DNA of 15,442 nt from Prevotella sp. (lineage in GTDB: Bacteria > Bacteroidota > Bacteroidia > Bacteroidales > Bacteroidaceae): NCBI GenBank assembly GCA_017430675.1, contig JAFRMM010000149.1, forward strand, positions 1 through 15,442. The letters run 5' to 3'. Within the stretch, counting starts at the first letter, position 1. Every line of letters begins with the position of its first letter. The translations under genes and the position numbers were made by a program. Under the pieces are notes generated by a model. It was not told the origin of the DNA. It was given only the letters and a program-made list of their open reading frames with translations, and ran no database searches. Positions 1-5,369 of the stretch are shown here, one piece after another.

Positions 1-2
1 CT

Positions 3-47
3 GAGAAATCCTTCCTCACGACCAAGACCTTTATCGAGAGTCTTTAA
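3..47 (+). CDS. possible C-terminal tail of an upstream gene (partial)
   Basis: Frame 3 is open from the window edge and reads EKSFLTTKTFIESL before a TAA stop at 45-47. The residues look like an ordinary protein C-terminus, and the stop lies just before an AT-rich repeat and luxS. With 14 residues the family cannot be identified. In many bacteria the gene beside luxS is the MTA/SAH nucleosidase (pfs), whose product LuxS uses, but nothing in this tail proves that. It could equally be chance open frame. Confidence 0.35.
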   Translation, partial: EKSFLTTKTFIESL

Positions 48-79
48 TTATCAATTGTCCATTATCCATTATCAATTAA
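44..79. repeat. AT-rich intergenic repeat in front of luxS
   Basis: A block built from ATTATC/ATTGTC/CAATT words, starting TTAATT and ending AATTAA, fills the space between the upstream stop and the luxS start. Positions 48-70 match positions 1308-1330 inside typA at 22 of 23 bases, so this is a dispersed repeat family. Such ATTATCAATTGTCC-like blocks are frequent between genes in Prevotella-type genomes. No Bacteroidota -7 box is visible here, so luxS is probably co-transcribed with, or promoted from, upstream sequence. Confidence 0.7.
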
Positions 80-84
80 AACAA

Positions 85-579
85 ATGGAAGTCATACAGA
101 GTTTCACCATCGATCACACCCGCCTGAAGCCGGGCATCTACGTCTCCCGCGAGGATAAAGGCTTCACCACGTTCGACCTGCGTATCACAGAACCTAATCA
201 GGAGCCCGCCGTGGCCCCTGCCGCCATGCATAGTCTGGAGCACCTGATGGCCACCTGGTTCCGCAACTCCGAGGCCAAGGAGGATGTGGTATATGTAGGT
301 CCTATGGGTTGTCTCACGGGCATGTATATCATCATGACAGGATCCTACACCGTCGAGGACATGCGCCGCCTCACCATCGAGTGCCTGGAGTGGATCCTCA
401 CGCAGACGGAAGTACCTGCCACCCGTCCTGAAGCCTGCGGCAACTACCTGCTCCACGACCTGCCGATGTGCAAATGGGAAAGTGCCCGCTATCTCGACCG
501 TCTGCAGCACGATTTCCACTGCGAATACACCAAACTGCAGATCACCCTCGACGACGGCAAGGTCTTCGCCGACGCATAA
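85..579 (+). CDS. luxS: S-ribosylhomocysteine lyase LuxS
   Basis: Cytoplasmic metalloenzyme of the activated methyl cycle. It cleaves S-ribosylhomocysteine to homocysteine and DPD, the precursor of autoinducer-2. The 164-residue protein has the family's usual length. The metal site is complete: HSLEH at residues 49-53 gives two His and Glu52, and Cys118 in EACGNY is the third metal ligand. The catalytic Cys76 lies in PMGCLTG. The N-terminal motif FTIDHTRLKPGIYVSR is also typical. I chose ATG 85 because an in-frame TTG at 55 lies inside an intergenic repeat and the family starts about ten residues before the IDH motif. There is no Shine-Dalgarno sequence, as expected for Bacteroidota. The gene converges on typA and the two share a terminator hairpin. 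Confidence 0.97.
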   Translation: MEVIQSFTIDHTRLKPGIYVSREDKGFTTFDLRITEPNQEPAVAPAAMHSLEHLMATWFRNSEAKEDVVYVGPMGCLTGMYIIMTGSYTVEDMRRLTIECLEWILTQTEVPATRPEACGNYLLHDLPMCKWESARYLDRLQHDFHCEYTKLQITLDDGKVFADA

Positions 580-585
580 AACAAA

Positions 586-610
586 TAATCCCCGCCATTT
601 GCGGGGATTA
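586..610. terminator. bidirectional terminator between luxS and typA
   Basis: A perfect 10-bp stem, TAATCCCCGC and GCGGGGATTA, encloses the 5-nt loop CATTT. It lies in the 33-nt gap between convergent stops, 6 nt after the luxS stop and 2 nt from the typA stop. T-rich sequence on the plus side (ctttattgttt) suits luxS, and the A/T-rich flank serves typA on the other strand. Confidence 0.88.
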
Positions 611-612
611 CT

Positions 613-2505
613 TTATTGTTTCGCAGCCTTCTTTCTCTGGTCGTGGTCGAGGATCGTCTTGCGCATGCGCATCGACAGCGGCGTCACCTCCACGAGTTCG
701 TCCTGCTTGATATACTCCAGGCACTCCTCCAACGACATCACCGTCTTGGGGATGATCCTCGCCTTCTCGTCAGTACCCGAGGCACGCACGTTGGTCAGTT
801 GCTTGGCCTTGCAGACGTTGATCACCAGATCATTGTCATGCACATGCTCACCCACCACCTGTCCTGCATACACATCCTCACCCGGGTCGATGAAGAACTT
901 ACCGCGGTCCTGCAGTTTGTCGATGGCGTAGGCAAAGGCGTTGCCCGTATCCATCGAGATCATCGAACCGTTCACGCGGCGCTCGATCTCACCCTTATAC
1001 GGCTGGTACTCCTTGAAGCGGTGGGCCATGATGGCCTCACCCTGCGAGGCTGTCAGCACGTTCGTACGCAGACCGATGATACCGCGCGAGGGGATATCGA
1101 ACTCGATATTCACGCGCTCGCCCTGGTTCTCCATCGACGTCATCTCACCCTTGCGGCGCGTCACCATGTCGATCATCTTCGAGGCGAACTCCTCAGGCAC
1201 GTTGATCGTCAGTTCCTCGATCGGCTCGCACTTGATTAATTGAGAATTGATAATTGATGATTGATAATTATTGCTACCGCCATCCTTTTGCGCAGCCGAA
1301 TTATCCATTATCAATTGTCCATTTTCCATTTTTCCGTAACGGAAAATCACCTGCGGCTGACCCACCTGCAACTCATAGCCCTCACGGCGCATCGTCTCCA
1401 CCAGTACGGAGAGGTGCAGCACACCGCGCCCTGAGACCACCCACTTATCCGTCGAGTCCTCGAAGGGCTCCACCTTCAGGGCGAGGTTCTTCTCCAGTTC
1501 CTTCTCCAGACGGTCGTTGATATGGCGCGAGGTCACATACTTACCCTCCTTGCCGAAGAACGGCGAGTCGTTGATGGTGAAGAGCATCGACATCGTGGGC
1601 TCGTCGATGGCAATGGGCTTCATGGGCTCGGGATTCTCCAGGTCGCAGATGGTGTCGCCGATCTCGAACTTCTCCAGTCCGATGACGGCACAGATATCGC
1701 CGCAATCCACACTCTCCGTCCTCACGTGACCCATACCCTCGAAGGTATGCAGTTCCTTGATCTTCGTCTTCTCCATCGTACCGTCGCGGTGGGCGATGGT
1801 CACCTGCATGCCGTCCTTCAGTTGTCCGCGATGCACGCGCCCCACGGCGATACGGCCCTGATAACTCGAATAGTCGAGGCTGGTGATCAGCATCTGGGGC
1901 GTGCCCTCGATCTGCTGGGGCGCAGGGATCACCTCGATGATCTTATCCAATAAATAGGTAATGTCTGTCGTGGGCTTGTTGAAGTCCTCACCCATCCAAC
2001 CGTTCTTGGCAGAGCCATAGACCACGGGGAAGTCCAACTGGTCCTCGGTGGCGTTCAACGAGAACATCAGGTCGAACACCATCTCATACACCTCCTCGGG
2101 GCGACAGTTGGGCTTATCCACCTTGTTCACCACCACGATGGGCTTCAGTCCGATCTGCAGGGCCTTCTGCAGCACGAAGCGCGTCTGGGGCATCGGACCC
2201 TCGAAGGCATCCACGAGCAGCAGACAGCCGTCGGCCATGTTCAATACGCGCTCCACCTCACCGCCGAAGTCGGAGTGTCCCGGGGTGTCGATGATGTTGA
2301 TCTTCACACCCTTCCAGTTGATACTCACGTTCTTGGAAAGAATAGTGATGCCGCGCTCGCGCTCCAGGTCGTTGGCGTCGAGCACCTGACTCGACAGGTT
2401 CTGTCCCTCACGGAAGAGATTCCCCGCCAGCATCATCTTATCGACCAGCGTCGTCTTACCGTGATCGACATGTGCTATAATAGCGATATTTCTGATATCC
2501 TGCAT
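613..2505 (-). CDS. typA: translational GTPase TypA/BipA, with an in-frame repeat insertion
   Basis: Ribosome-associated GTPase of the EF-G/LepA superfamily, involved in 50S assembly and stress or cold growth. The G-domain motifs are complete: AHVDHGKT at residues 11-18, DTPGH at 73-77, NKVD at 127-130 and GSAKNGW at 164-170. Domain II, the domain III motif GRGVLHLSVLVE (360-371) and the BipA C-terminal region with NVRASGTDEKA follow. The 630 residues exceed the roughly 600 I expect for Bacteroidota TypA. The excess lies at about residues 389-424, between QVIF and KCEPIEEL, where a short linker is usual. Residues 393-424 are encoded by an AT-rich inverted repeat at 1239-1329 that resembles intergenic repeats. 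The frame stays open through it and the conserved sequence resumes directly, so the protein is probably functional. A -7 box lies 20 nt upstream of the ATG. Confidence 0.96.
   Translation of the reverse strand: MQDIRNIAIIAHVDHGKTTLVDKMMLAGNLFREGQNLSSQVLDANDLERERGITILSKNVSINWKGVKINIIDTPGHSDFGGEVERVLNMADGCLLLVDAFEGPMPQTRFVLQKALQIGLKPIVVVNKVDKPNCRPEEVYEMVFDLMFSLNATEDQLDFPVVYGSAKNGWMGEDFNKPTTDITYLLDKIIEVIPAPQQIEGTPQMLITSLDYSSYQGRIAVGRVHRGQLKDGMQVTIAHRDGTMEKTKIKELHTFEGMGHVRTESVDCGDICAVIGLEKFEIGDTICDLENPEPMKPIAIDEPTMSMLFTINDSPFFGKEGKYVTSRHINDRLEKELEKNLALKVEPFEDSTDKWVVSGRGVLHLSVLVETMRREGYELQVGQPQVIFRYGKMENGQLIMDNSAAQKDGGSNNYQSSIINSQLIKCEPIEELTINVPEEFASKMIDMVTRRKGEMTSMENQGERVNIEFDIPSRGIIGLRTNVLTASQGEAIMAHRFKEYQPYKGEIERRVNGSMISMDTGNAFAYAIDKLQDRGKFFIDPGEDVYAGQVVGEHVHDNDLVINVCKAKQLTNVRASGTDEKARIIPKTVMSLEECLEYIKQDELVEVTPLSMRMRKTILDHDQRKKAAKQ
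1239..1329. repeat. imperfect inverted-repeat element inserted within typA
   Basis: Arms 1239-1269 and 1299-1329 (31 nt each) are inverted copies matching at 25 of 31 positions around a 29-nt spacer (1270-1298). The spacer is more GC-rich than the arms. The element is about 90 nt, close to the 30 extra codons seen in TypA relative to the usual linker. The right arm shares 22 of 23 bases with the repeat in front of luxS. The composition (AATTGATAATTGATG-like) is strikingly unlike the surrounding GC-richer coding DNA. It resembles a small non-autonomous (MITE-like) or palindromic intergenic element. No target-site duplication is obvious. Confidence 0.8.
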
Positions 2506-2525
2506 ACCTTATTATTAAATTGGGC

Positions 2526-2535
2526 TGCAAAATTA
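2526..2535 (-). promoter_or_regulatory. Bacteroidota -7 box for typA
   Basis: TAATTTTGCA on the minus strand fits the Bacteroidota sigma consensus TAnnTTTGC. It ends 20 nt before the typA ATG, predicting a short leader. No good -33 TTTG is present at the usual spacing of about 20 nt; that region lies in the right arm of the upstream gene's terminator. Confidence 0.6.
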
Positions 2536-2544
2536 TACAAAAAA

Positions 2545-2600
2545 AGCGAGAAATCACCCTCCGCCTGTTATTTTTTTATCTGCGGAAGCGATTTCTCGCT
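2545..2600 (-). terminator. long-looped terminator after the outer-membrane protein gene
   Basis: A perfect 11-bp stem (GCGAGAAATC-type arms at 2545-2555 and 2590-2600) encloses 34 nt. An inner TCCGC/GCGGA pairing (2560-2564 with 2582-2586) extends it. On the minus strand the right arm runs straight into seven T residues, the layout of an intrinsic terminator for the gene ending at 2626. Confidence 0.75.
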
Positions 2601-2625
2601 CTATATCAATCAGGCAGTCTGATAC

Positions 2626-3231
2626 TTAGAGGGGGATCTTGTAGCCCAGAGTCAGCATGATCACGCTGTTGTATGCCTTGCTGGCATAATCACTATTATT
2701 AATCTTTGTCAGGCCAAGATTATAACGGGCATCGATGACGAAGTCGCTAAACTCATAAGAGATGCCGAGGGGGATGGAGAAATCCAACTTCTTCATACCG
2801 TCAGTGCCCGACTGTTCGTAATCATGCCAAGAGCCTTCTAATAATCTCTCACTGGCCTTATGCTTGGCAGAGAGCAGAAAACCGAACTGAACACCAGCCT
2901 TCACTGCAAAACCTGGGAAGATGTAGTAGTTGGCCAGCATGGGCACGTTCAGATAAGTCAGCGTAGTGCTCACGTCCTTCGTATAATCAGTATCCTTGAA
3001 GTTTGAGCCCTGCATAGACACCAGCAGACCGCCAGTAGCGCCGAACTGCTCAGTGAACATATAACCGAACTCTGCACCGGCAGCCAAGCCCAGACGCATT
3101 TTGTTACCTTCAACATCAGAGCCACGGAGTGTAGAAAGCGTTCCACCTACCATTGGCTTGATAAACATGTCCTGTGCGTTTGCGCTCAGTGTAGCCACCA
3201 TCAGGGCAGCAATCATCATTAATTTTTTCAT
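2626..3231 (-). CDS. small outer-membrane beta-barrel protein (PorT/OMP_b-brl type)
   Basis: A 201-residue exported protein. A signal peptide, MKKLMMIAALMVATLSANAQ, has a likely signal-peptidase I site after the Ala-Asn-Ala region. The mature chain has alternating-hydrophobicity strands rich in Gly and aromatic residues (GLAAGAEFGYMF, GGLLVSMQG, FAVKAGVQFGFLLSA, FSIPLGISYEF, DARYNLGL). It ends in a strand-like LTLGYKIPL, as small eight-strand-like barrels of Bacteroidota do. The closest family by eye is the PorT/outer-membrane beta-barrel domain group. Its cargo or partner cannot be told. It is monocistronic, with its own promoter (3281-3290) and terminator, and is not part of a visible SusC/D or secretion locus. 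Confidence 0.8.
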   Translation of the reverse strand: MKKLMMIAALMVATLSANAQDMFIKPMVGGTLSTLRGSDVEGNKMRLGLAAGAEFGYMFTEQFGATGGLLVSMQGSNFKDTDYTKDVSTTLTYLNVPMLANYYIFPGFAVKAGVQFGFLLSAKHKASERLLEGSWHDYEQSGTDGMKKLDFSIPLGISYEFSDFVIDARYNLGLTKINNSDYASKAYNSVIMLTLGYKIPL

Positions 3232-3280
3232 AATCGTTTGATTTTAGTGATTAAATAAAAATGAATTAATTCTTTCTGAC

Positions 3281-3290
3281 TGCAAATATA
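3281..3290 (-). promoter_or_regulatory. Bacteroidota -7 box for the outer-membrane protein gene
   Basis: TATATTTGCA on the minus strand matches TAnnTTTGC exactly and is followed by G, as is common. It lies about 50 nt before the ATG at 3231, leaving an A/T-rich leader of roughly 40 nt. A clear -33 TTTG was not found. Confidence 0.7.
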
Positions 3291-3418
3291 GTACATTTAT
3301 CTGATACTGTCGGGAAACAGAGCGACAATTAAGTGAAAATTATAAAACATTAACGGTGCCCCGCCGTGTACACATAATTAGAATCCCTTTTGTGTACAAG
3401 TGGTACTTTTTGGAAATT

Positions 3419-3502
3419 TCTCAATGCTTTAGGAAAATTACTTAATGAGTATTTTGCAATAGTCATTGAGTATTTTTCAAAACTCACTAAGTATTTTACG
3501 GG
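3419..3502. repeat. degenerate 21-nt tandem repeat tract
   Basis: Three clear units (3440-3460, 3461-3481, 3482-3502) share the core AGTATTTT preceded by an AnTnAnTnA pattern. Units 1 and 2 agree at 16 of 21 bases, and units 2 and 3 at 14 of 21. A weaker unit lies at 3419-3439. Because 21 is a multiple of three, the tract keeps reading frames open and mimics heptad peptides. Confidence 0.65.
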
Positions 3503-3558
3503 CCCTAAGGAGGACAGATTTTTTCCCATAAAATGTGACATGATTGGAGAATTATTAT

Positions 3559-3568
3559 TAAATTTGCA
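3559..3568 (+). promoter_or_regulatory. Bacteroidota -7 box for the exported hypothetical gene
   Basis: TAAATTTGCA followed by G fits TAnnTTTGC. It ends 22 nt before ATG 3591, which supports that start over the longer open frame that begins at 3390. No convincing -33 TTTG is seen at 20-nt spacing. Confidence 0.65.
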
Positions 3569-3590
3569 GACGATTTTAAAAGATAAGCGT

Positions 3591-4484
3591 ATGAAAAAGT
3601 CCGTAATCCTTACCACATTCCTGTTCCTGGCGCTTGCTGCGGGGGCTCAGGACTTCCAGACAGAGATCCAACTGATCGACGTGCCCAGTTTCGACGGGAA
3701 GACACTGGCGAAGGCACCTGCCGGCAAGAGCCGGACGCTGCAGTTGGCACGCACCAAGTTCTCACAACCGATGGAGAGTTACACCACGCTCGCACAGCCC
3801 TCGCTCCGCCTGGGCAACATCATCGGCCACCCCACCCTCGGCTGGGACGACACCGACTTCAGGATCCCTGAGGGCGTGCCCGCCGTGTATGACGGCAAAT
3901 GGGCACTGAACGACGTGTTCACCGACGGCGACTTCCCCGTGGCCATCTATGGCAGGACACCCAGCGACAAGCCCCTGCCCTGGGGCGAGACCGAGCAGGA
4001 CATCTCCTGCCGGGGCAGGGACCCGCACCTGATCATGCTCCTCGACCCCTCAAGGGAGGTGAAGAAGGTGTATAACACCCGTAATCTCACCATCACTCCC
4101 AAGGACAGCCTCTTCCAGAGAGTGGAATGGGCCGTGGTGAAGGATGGCGTCCTGTACTTCTCGGAGTGTGCCTCGACGGCTCCCGACAAGGACTCGCAGG
4201 GCTACTACCTCGTGGCCGTCGATATCAATACCGACGAGACCCTCTGGATCAGCAAGCCGCGCACGGTGACGTCATCCAACTTCCTGATCGTCGATAACTC
4301 CATCATCTGCGGCCTGGGCGGCTCGGGCATCCCCGACTATATCTACGTGCTGAACCGCTATACGGGCGTGAAGACGCGGGAGTACTGGATACCCACGGCG
4401 GCCAGTTGGTTTGCCATCGGTGAGGACAACACCCTGTACGCCACCCTCTACGACAAGCACGTCGCCTTCAAGATTGTCAAATAG
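3591..4484 (+). CDS. exported protein of unknown function (297 aa)
   Basis: I do not recognise a named family. The N-terminus MKKSVILTTFLFLALAAGAQ is a classical signal peptide ending in the AxAQ pattern common in Bacteroidales exported proteins, so the product is probably periplasmic or surface-exposed. The mature part has beta-rich segments. The C-terminal third (YYLVAVDINTDETLW, IYVLNRYTGVKTREYW, NTLYATLYDKHVAFKIV) resembles propeller-type blades of PQQ-like or TolB-like proteins, with a repeated pattern of 'display value, transition, next blade'. That is a weak inference. There is no lipobox, no C-terminal type IX sorting domain and no transmembrane segment after the signal. The chosen ATG gives a complete signal peptide and follows a promoter box. 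The gene stands alone upstream of rpsO, with no clear terminator between them. Confidence 0.75.
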   Translation: MKKSVILTTFLFLALAAGAQDFQTEIQLIDVPSFDGKTLAKAPAGKSRTLQLARTKFSQPMESYTTLAQPSLRLGNIIGHPTLGWDDTDFRIPEGVPAVYDGKWALNDVFTDGDFPVAIYGRTPSDKPLPWGETEQDISCRGRDPHLIMLLDPSREVKKVYNTRNLTITPKDSLFQRVEWAVVKDGVLYFSECASTAPDKDSQGYYLVAVDINTDETLWISKPRTVTSSNFLIVDNSIICGLGGSGIPDYIYVLNRYTGVKTREYWIPTAASWFAIGEDNTLYATLYDKHVAFKIVK

Positions 4485-4502
4485 CAGAAAACCTGCGAAA
4501 AA

Positions 4503-4536
4503 TTTGGTGGTGTGGAGGAAAAGTCGTACCTTTGCA
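4503..4536 (+). promoter_or_regulatory. complete Bacteroidota promoter for rpsO
   Basis: TTTG at 4503-4506 and TACCTTTGCA at 4527-4536 are separated by 20 nt, matching the -33/-7 arrangement of the primary Bacteroidota sigma factor. This is the best-formed promoter in the window. Transcription would start near 4540-4543, giving a leader of roughly 105 nt before rpsO. Confidence 0.82.
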
Positions 4537-4542
4537 CCCGCA

Positions 4543-4646
4543 TTTCGGAAAATCCGGAGCATCCGACGACGTAAACCCTTCGTGATTAGGGGGATGAGCG
4601 TCCGAAAGATGTGTTTGCAAACAACTATTTAATCACATTCAAAACT
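4543..4646 (+). ncRNA. structured rpsO 5' leader, candidate S15 autoregulatory RNA
   Basis: The stretch from the predicted start to the S15 ATG is about 100 nt and contains several pairable blocks. These are CGGA/TCCG around 4547-4557, GCATCC near 4559-4564 pairing with GGATGAGC near 4592-4599, and short GGA/TCC pairs close by. S15 represses its own synthesis through leader RNAs in several phyla, with unrelated structures, so such a role is plausible here. The fold is read by eye and unproven. Confidence 0.4.
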
Positions 4647-4916
4647 ATGTATTTAGACAAAGCCAAGAAGGAAGAGATCTTCGGTAAGTATGGCAAGGGT
4701 ACGACTGACACTGGTTCAGCAGAGGCTCAGATTGCCCTCTTCTCCTACCGTATCTCCCACCTGACAGAGCACCTGAAGAAGAACCACAAGGACCACGTGA
4801 CTGCCCGTTCGCTGACCATGCTCGTCGGCAAGCGCCGCAAGTTGCTGAAGTACCTGTACGTGAACGACATCAACCGTTATCGTGCCATCATCAAGGCCCT
4901 CGGTCTCCGTAAGTAA
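4647..4916 (+). CDS. rpsO: 30S ribosomal protein S15
   Basis: Primary 16S rRNA-binding protein of the small subunit platform, binding the helix 20-22 junction. The 89 residues are exactly the usual S15 length. Hallmarks are GTTDTGSAEAQIALFSYRI, HLKKNHKDHVTARSL, the basic KRRKLLKYL and the C-terminal YRAIIKALGLRK. ATG 4647 gives the canonical length; an upstream in-frame ATG at 4611 would add 12 residues foreign to the family. The gene is monocistronic, with a strong -33/-7 promoter, a long leader and a perfect hairpin terminator starting 14 nt after the stop. It converges on folK. Confidence 0.98.
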   Translation: MYLDKAKKEEIFGKYGKGTTDTGSAEAQIALFSYRISHLTEHLKKNHKDHVTARSLTMLVGKRRKLLKYLYVNDINRYRAIIKALGLRK

Positions 4917-4930
4917 GAGGAATTCTTCGG

Positions 4931-4968
4931 AAATAAAAGAGCCCGCTACTCAGCGGGCTCTTTTATTT
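4931..4968. terminator. perfect 17-bp bidirectional terminator overlapping the folK 3' end
   Basis: Arms 4931-4947 and 4952-4968 are perfectly complementary (17 bp) around the loop ACTC, with an AGAGCCCGCT core flanked by AAATAAA/TTTATTT. It terminates rpsO on the plus strand. The folK stop codon (4946-4948) and its last codons lie in the right arm and loop, so the same hairpin serves the minus-strand operon. Confidence 0.93.
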
Positions 4969-5359
4969 CTGCCAGGGGGATCATCACGAAGTCGCGCTCG
5001 TACATGAACGGATGGGGGATCTTCAGGTCGGCCTCATCCATCGTGATATCGTCGTAGAGCAGGATGTCGATGTCGATGGGACGGTCGCGATAGGCCATGC
5101 CCTTGTAGTGGCGCCCCAGTTCGCGCTCGATCTGCTGGGTCACCTCGAGGAGTTTGCGTGGCAGGAGGGTGGTCTCGCAGTAGATGACACCGTTGAGGAA
5201 CTTGTTGCCCGAGGTGAAGCCCCATGGTTCGGTCTCTATGAGCGACGACTGGCGGAGCACCGTCCCCACCCGCTCGCCGATAAGTTCTATGGCACGGGTA
5301 ATCTTAGCCTTCCTGTCACCCTGATTACTGCCCAGTCCTAAATATACCTGATGCGTCAT
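4946..5359 (-). CDS. folK: 7,8-dihydro-6-hydroxymethylpterin pyrophosphokinase
   Basis: Cytoplasmic HPPK transfers pyrophosphate from ATP to 6-hydroxymethyl-dihydropterin in folate synthesis. The 137-residue protein is somewhat shorter than the E. coli enzyme (about 159) but keeps all signature regions: YLGLGSNQGDR at the N-terminus, the pterin-site ETEPWG, and the catalytic block YRDRPIDIDILLYDD followed by IPHPFMYERDFVMIPLAEI. The two Asp residues of the DIDI motif bind the Mg ions. It is the last gene of the minus-strand operon, starting 10 nt after the queA stop. Its final codons (KEPAE) and TAG stop lie within the terminator hairpin shared with rpsO. Confidence 0.95.
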   Translation of the reverse strand: MTHQVYLGLGSNQGDRKAKITRAIELIGERVGTVLRQSSLIETEPWGFTSGNKFLNGVIYCETTLLPRKLLEVTQQIERELGRHYKGMAYRDRPIDIDILLYDDITMDEADLKIPHPFMYERDFVMIPLAEIKEPAE

Positions 5360-5369
5360 GCCGGAATGA

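Larger units (their letters stand above)
3232..3590. other. 359-nt divergent intergenic region
   Basis: This gap separates two divergent genes for exported proteins. It holds the -7 box of the minus-strand gene (3281-3290), two TGTACA palindromes 26 bp apart (3367-3372 and 3393-3398), a degenerate 21-nt repeat tract (3419-3502) and the -7 box of the plus-strand gene (3559-3568). Open frames cross the tract on both strands, but both are low-complexity products of the 21-nt (7-codon) periodicity and I do not call them genes. Confidence 0.7.

Noticed and set aside
613..710. Plus-strand frames overlapping typA and the luxS end
   Set aside because: They are antisense or alternative-frame shadows of strongly conserved genes, with biased composition and no family resemblance.
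1239..1329. Transcription terminator or attenuator inside typA
   Set aside because: The inverted repeat is AT-rich with a 29-nt spacer and no GC stem with a T run, and the reading frame continues with conserved sequence, so a repeat insertion explains it better.
3390..3590. Extended plus-strand frame giving a 364-residue protein from 3390
   Set aside because: The start at 3591 gives a complete signal peptide and follows a -7 box at 3559-3568. The upstream 67 codons are products of the 21-nt repeat tract.
3350..3616. Minus-strand 88-codon frame across the divergent intergenic region
   Set aside because: It is low-complexity heptad-like sequence from the 21-nt repeats, overlaps the neighbouring signal-peptide region and has no promoter or family resemblance.
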